Shown here: positions 29,607 through 31,938 of the stretch, piece after piece | How the letters are laid out: every line of letters starts with the position of its first letter | Numbering within the stretch: position 1 is the first letter of the stretch | From: a virus | Length of the DNA stretch: 31,938 nucleotides | Strand: one strand, 5' to 3' | Virus record (IMG/VR): IMGVR_UViG_3300038563_000004 | Coordinates: 1-31,938 of that record | Program-made: the position numbers and the translations under genes | The notes under the pieces: generated by a model | The model's input: only the letters and a program-made list of their open reading frames with translations | Database searches by the model: none | What the model was told of the DNA's origin: nothing

Positions 29607-29640
29607 GCCCCAGAGCGTGAAGGCCCTGGGGCTTTTTATT
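29607..29640 (+). terminator. Rho-independent terminator
   Basis: Stem GCCCCAG (29607-29613) / CTGGGGC (29626-29632) with a 12-nt loop and TTTTTATT. It closes the 28932 unit and lies 6 nt before the end of the converging gene at 29646. Confidence 0.85.
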
Positions 29641-29645
29641 ACTGA

Positions 29646-30188
29646 TCATTCCTTGGCCGGCAATAGCCGCAGCATAATAACTTCTATGTTAGCGTTAATA
29701 GCGTCTATGCTGGCTATGCGCAGATCTATTAAGTCTATGGTCTTGCCCACTTGTTCCAACTTGGCCGACAAAGTGTCCAGCTTAGTATCTAGCTGGTTGG
29801 CCTTGCGCTTTACCATGTCCATTAAATCGTCCAACTTTTCCAGCCGGTCTGGTATGGTTGGCTTCGGCTCTTTGGGCGGCTTCGGCTCTTTGGGCTTCCT
29901 CTCCACTATCACAGGGTCCAGCACTATGCCCCGGATAAACGTGTCCCAATCAACCAGCATAACGCTATAGACTGTATCCTTCATTGTGCTGTTAGGCCCT
30001 GTGCGCGCCTTACCTATGCGCTCGGCGCCATGCACTACCAGTTGGTCCCCGATAGCCCGCCAACTAGCCGCGTCTGTCCTACCTATGTTATGGCCGGGTG
30101 ATATAACATCTATAAACTCTGGCGCGCTAAACCGCACGTCACCTGTATAGTCCCTGTAATATTCGTTGCGAAACACTGTAAGATCCAT
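29646..30188 (-). CDS. Primase C-terminal-domain paralogue fused to coiled coil
   Basis: A 180-residue protein. Residues 19-89 (from RFSAPEF to FIRGIV) align with the last 72 residues of the primase-helicase: RFS.P, then P..N..R, GA..IG.AR and KDTVYS match in order. A Lys/Pro/Glu linker (KPKEPKPPKEPKP, about 98-110) leads to a long coiled coil (about 112-175; LEKLDDLMDMVKRKANQLDT). The layout suggests an oligomeric DNA- or replisome-binding adaptor, acting perhaps at the adjacent non-coding region. AGGAGG precedes ATG 30188 and lies in a small hairpin; an extended -10 (TGCTATAAG) lies at 30227-30235 on the minus strand. Confidence 0.7.
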   Translation of the reverse strand: MDLTVFRNEYYRDYTGDVRFSAPEFIDVISPGHNIGRTDAASWRAIGDQLVVHGAERIGKARTGPNSTMKDTVYSVMLVDWDTFIRGIVLDPVIVERKPKEPKPPKEPKPTIPDRLEKLDDLMDMVKRKANQLDTKLDTLSAKLEQVGKTIDLIDLRIASIDAINANIEVIMLRLLPAKE

Positions 30189-30315
30189 TGTAATGTCCTC
30201 CTAAGGACGTGTGTTAGGGTGTAGCGCTTATAGCATAGCCTTGCCAACCCCACTAGAGCAAGCACGCCTTGGCTGCCCTATGGCGGCCCTATGGTGGCTA
30301 AGGGCTAGCCCTATG

Positions 30316-30432
30316 CCTATACCCGCAACCCCTGGAGCTGTATTGTCCCTTTGCATTGGCGGGGCATGGCCAATAGGAATAGCCTATGGTCCATTCCAGG
30401 GGCGTAGGGTTTGGTTGCGGGGTTTGTATAGG
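30316..30432. repeat. Nested imperfect inverted repeat, about 117 nt
   Basis: Paired arms in order: CCTATAC (30316-30322) with GTATAGG (30426-30432); GCAACC (30325-30330) with GGTTGC (30413-30418); CCCCTGGA (30329-30336) with TCCAGGGG (30395-30402); ATTGGC (30355-30360) with GCCAAT (30369-30374). The second and third arms share two bases, so not all can pair at once. The nesting suggests a cruciform or structured RNA. Confidence 0.55.
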
Positions 30433-30637
30433 GGCTAAAACTAAGCTGTAAGCCGCAAGGCGTATGGTGTATAGGGGTTCCAGGGGGTAATATTAGGTGT
30501 TTTGTGTTTAGCGCTAAGTGCATGTGGGGTTTAGGGTTGTTATGGCCACACACACACATGCGCTTTTTACCTATATAAGTTTGCGGCAAAAATACCCCTA
30601 ATTACCCCTATGGCTCGTTAGCTGCGCCCGGCGCCCC

Positions 30638-30667
30638 GCGCCAAGGGCCGCGCCGAGCCCTTGGCGC
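30638..30667. repeat. 10-bp perfect inverted repeat
   Basis: GCGCCAAGGG (30638-30647) and CCCTTGGCGC (30658-30667) flank a 10-nt GC-rich centre. No T-run follows on either strand, so a simple terminator is unlikely. Confidence 0.7.
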
Positions 30668-30910
30668 CACGTTTACAGAGTGATGCCACCCCCTGCCCCT
30701 ACACCGAGCGCCGAGCGCTAAGCGCCTCCAGCCGAGAGCGCATTTCCAATTGGCATGGTCCTTGCATAGCTCTGTGTAGCGAGGTGCTGAGCGCTCGGCT
30801 CGTCGCTCCTTGATGGTGCGCAGAGCGCTAGGCTCGGTCAGAGATGGCGCAGTGGATGTCGCGCTCGGCGCTTAGCCCCCCCGGGGTAGGCGCAAAAAGT
30901 ACGGGGCGTC

Positions 30911-30936
30911 GCGCTCGGCCTCGGGGCGCCGAGCGC
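30911..30936. repeat. 9-bp perfect inverted repeat
   Basis: GCGCTCGGC (30911-30919) and GCCGAGCGC (30928-30936) around 8 nt; followed by AAAATGTG, not a T-run on the plus strand. One of several palindromes built on GCGCT/AGCGC in this region. Confidence 0.7.
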
Positions 30937-31073
30937 AAAATGTGAAAAACAGAAAGTGGTGCCACTTCCCCTAGAGCTGCGCACAAGGCGCTAAGCGCCA
31001 AGCGCTACCCTTGCTAGGGGTGCAGCGCTAACGCGGCGGCAGCATAGGGCGGGAGCGGCCACAGCAGCATTGT

Positions 31074-31100
31074 AGCGCCCAGCGCCCAGCGCCCAGCGCG
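31074..31100. repeat. 7-bp tandem repeat AGCGCCC
   Basis: Three direct copies of AGCGCCC (31074-31094) followed by a partial AGCGCG. Lies 90 nt upstream of the terminase promoter. Such iterons can be binding sites for terminase or an initiator. Confidence 0.7.
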
Positions 31101-31130
31101 AATTTTGTGGGGCTGGCTATTTCCCCAGAG

Positions 31131-31203
31131 AGTGGCACCCACTATGCGCGTTGAGCTGCGCAGCAGAGATTGCTTCCCCAGTTACGATGTGCTATAGTGG
31201 CAC
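31131..31203 (+). promoter_or_regulatory. Terminase promoter with two operator copies
   Basis: TTGCTT (31170-31175), 17-nt spacer, TATAGT (31193-31198) preceded by TGC as extended -10. AGTGGCAC overlaps the -10 end (31196-31203) and a further AGTGGCACC lies upstream at 31131-31139. The string GTGCTATAGTGGCAC (31189-31203) is identical to that at 18467-18481 on the opposite strand. Confidence 0.75.
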
Positions 31204-31240
31204 TTACCTGTATCCATCTCCCGCCATTCTGAGCCACGTC

Positions 31241-31600
31241 ATGAGAGAAATTAACTTTGATGAAGCGTTGGACATTGCTCTAACGCAGCGGCAGATAGAT
31301 CGAGCGCAGGGCGCTAAGCGCAAGCGGCCGAGCAGAGCGGAGGTGGAGCAGGGCTTTCTAGAGGCTTTTGAGCTGGTCGGGGGGATTACACGGCTGGCTA
31401 TCTGGGCCAACAAGGAGAGTAACTATGGGGAGTTTCTCAAACTTTACTCTAAGTTGGTGCCGAAGGAAGTGTCTGAGGAAGCGGGGCAGGTCTTTATCTA
31501 CGAGTCGGCAGTGCCCGCCAGTGGGCTCAACAAACCGGCGGCTATTACCCACGTAGATGTAGAAGACCTAAAGGAGACGAACAATGGTTCTGCCCCCTAG
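31241..31600 (+). CDS. terS: Terminase small subunit
   Basis: A 119-residue protein with a basic N-terminal helical part (RQIDRAQGAKRKRPSRAEVE) and the TerS-like core VGGITRLAIWANKESNYGEF, then LKLYSKLVPKEV, a pattern recurring in small terminase subunits just before TerL. It recognises the packaging site in phage DNA and stimulates the large subunit. ATG 31241 is chosen because it lies downstream of the promoter; the longer open frame from 31151 crosses it. The end overlaps the large-subunit gene by 17 nt. The adjacent GC-rich repeats may be its target. Confidence 0.8.
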   Translation: MREINFDEALDIALTQRQIDRAQGAKRKRPSRAEVEQGFLEAFELVGGITRLAIWANKESNYGEFLKLYSKLVPKEVSEEAGQVFIYESAVPASGLNKPAAITHVDVEDLKETNNGSAP

Positions 31601-31938
31601 TTCTAGTCCGGCCAACTTCAGTCTTAACCAGATCACGAACGGGGTTAACCTTGATAGCGCGCGCAGGGTCAAGAGCCCATATGTACTTCGGCATCAGTTC
31701 GAAGAGTTTCACGCTCGGCACCAGCGCTTTGCTGTCCTCGTCTGTCATCGACGCATGGGGAAGACAGTTGCTTGTATTAACGATCTCGTGGATAAAGCTA
31801 TCCAGTGTAATCTGATGATGCCTCGCTATGGGTACGTCGCTCCGTTCTACACTCAGGCTAAGCAGATCGCTTGGAACTATCTTAAGTATTATGCCGGGCC
31901 ACTGATCGAGAAGGTCATGGAGTCGGAGCTCAGCGTAG
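31584..31938 (+). CDS. terL: Terminase large subunit, 3' partial
   Basis: 118 codons are visible and the frame is open at the window edge. ATG 31584 follows AGGAG by 8 nt. Motifs: adenine-binding-like RHQFEEFHARHQRFAVLVCH and the Walker A variant HRRMGKT with the typical R-x-GKT of large terminases, followed by VAPFYTQAKQIAWNYLK. The protein translocates DNA into the prohead and, in its C-terminal nuclease domain (outside the window), cuts concatemers. It overlaps terS, as usual. Confidence 0.92.
   Translation, partial: MVLPPSSSPANFSLNQITNGVNLDSARRVKSPYVLRHQFEEFHARHQRFAVLVCHRRMGKTVACINDLVDKAIQCNLMMPRYGYVAPFYTQAKQIAWNYLKYYAGPLIEKVMESELSV

Larger units (their letters stand above)
30189..31240. 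other. About 1 kb non-coding, hairpin- and repeat-rich region before terminase
   Basis: No credible gene is visible on either strand. The left half (30240-30600) is rich in CCTATG/CCCCTA-type runs and one long nested hairpin; the right half (30600-31120) is GC-rich with dense AGCGCT/GCGCC palindromes and a short tandem repeat. Two operator copies (30958-30966, 31131-31139) and the terminase promoter lie at its right end. Location upstream of terminase genes fits a packaging recognition site and/or replication origin; neither is proven. Confidence 0.6.

Noticed and set aside
30317-30589. 90-codon minus frame and a 75-codon plus frame at 30211-30438
   Set aside because: Both cross the nested hairpin, have no ribosome binding site and show low-complexity residue use.
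31074-31100. Tandem AGCGCCC repeat as a CRISPR-like or IS-derived repeat
   Set aside because: Unit is only 7 bp with no spacers or transposase nearby.
8631-31240. tRNA genes or integrase/attachment site
   Set aside because: No cloverleaf with a TψC-like GGTTCGAATCC arm or tyrosine/serine recombinase motif was noticed in gaps or genes.

Overview
The window is a contiguous piece of a lytic-type tailed phage genome, most likely a podovirus-like (short-tailed) virus of a Gram-negative bacterium. Grounds: an ejection-type lytic transglycosylase in the virion block, gp14/gp15-like internal virion proteins, a compact own replisome (family A DNA polymerase, VapE-type primase-helicase, SNF2-like helicase, VRR-NUC and Cas4-like nucleases), and the start of a terminase pair at the right edge. 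Portal, capsid and lysis genes are not seen and presumably lie outside. No integrase, recognisable repressor, tRNA, CRISPR array, IS element or phage RNA polymerase was found; the promoters look sigma70-like.

Layout: (1) 1-8652, plus strand: head-tail adaptor (partial), tail nozzle/hub-like protein, GNAT acetyltransferase, four internal virion/ejection proteins (the last with an SLT lytic transglycosylase), tail fibre and a small fibre-associated protein, closed by a bidirectional terminator. (2) 8667-12256, minus strand: five overlapping genes that read as a DNA-thymine hypermodification cassette: a TET-associated-type glycosyltransferase, an aGPT-Pplase/AADT-like base-modification protein, a thymidylate-synthase homologue (candidate dUMP hydroxymethylase), a YfbR-like HD nucleotidase and a small conserved protein. 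(3) 12319-12825: a Lys/Pro/Ala-rich protein with its own promoter and terminator. (4) 12889-21337, minus strand: replication and recombination genes (polymerase, nucleases, helicase, possible ssDNA-binding factors, MazG-like pyrophosphatase) plus many small proteins, including several below 60 residues. (5) 21338-21508: divergent control region. (6) 21509-25985, plus strand: at least 15 tightly overlapping small genes (probable early host-takeover block), including a Pol-beta-type nucleotidyltransferase and two membrane micropeptides. (7) 26109-28286: primase-helicase. (8) 28261-31240: short genes on both strands and about 1 kb of hairpin-rich non-coding DNA. (9) 31241-31938: terminase small subunit and the start of the large subunit.

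How it works together: the phage probably makes 5-hydroxymethyl-dUMP, polymerises it with its own polymerase and decorates the base after replication, while the HD and MazG-like enzymes adjust nucleotide pools. A 9-bp element, (A/G)GTGGCACC or its complement, occurs 15 times by my reading, always between genes or at gene edges and usually overlapping a sigma70-like promoter; it looks like the operator of a phage-wide regulon. A second unexpected link is that the winged-helix-like C-terminal domain of the primase-helicase recurs as the N-terminal domain of a separate coiled-coil protein beside the hairpin-rich region.
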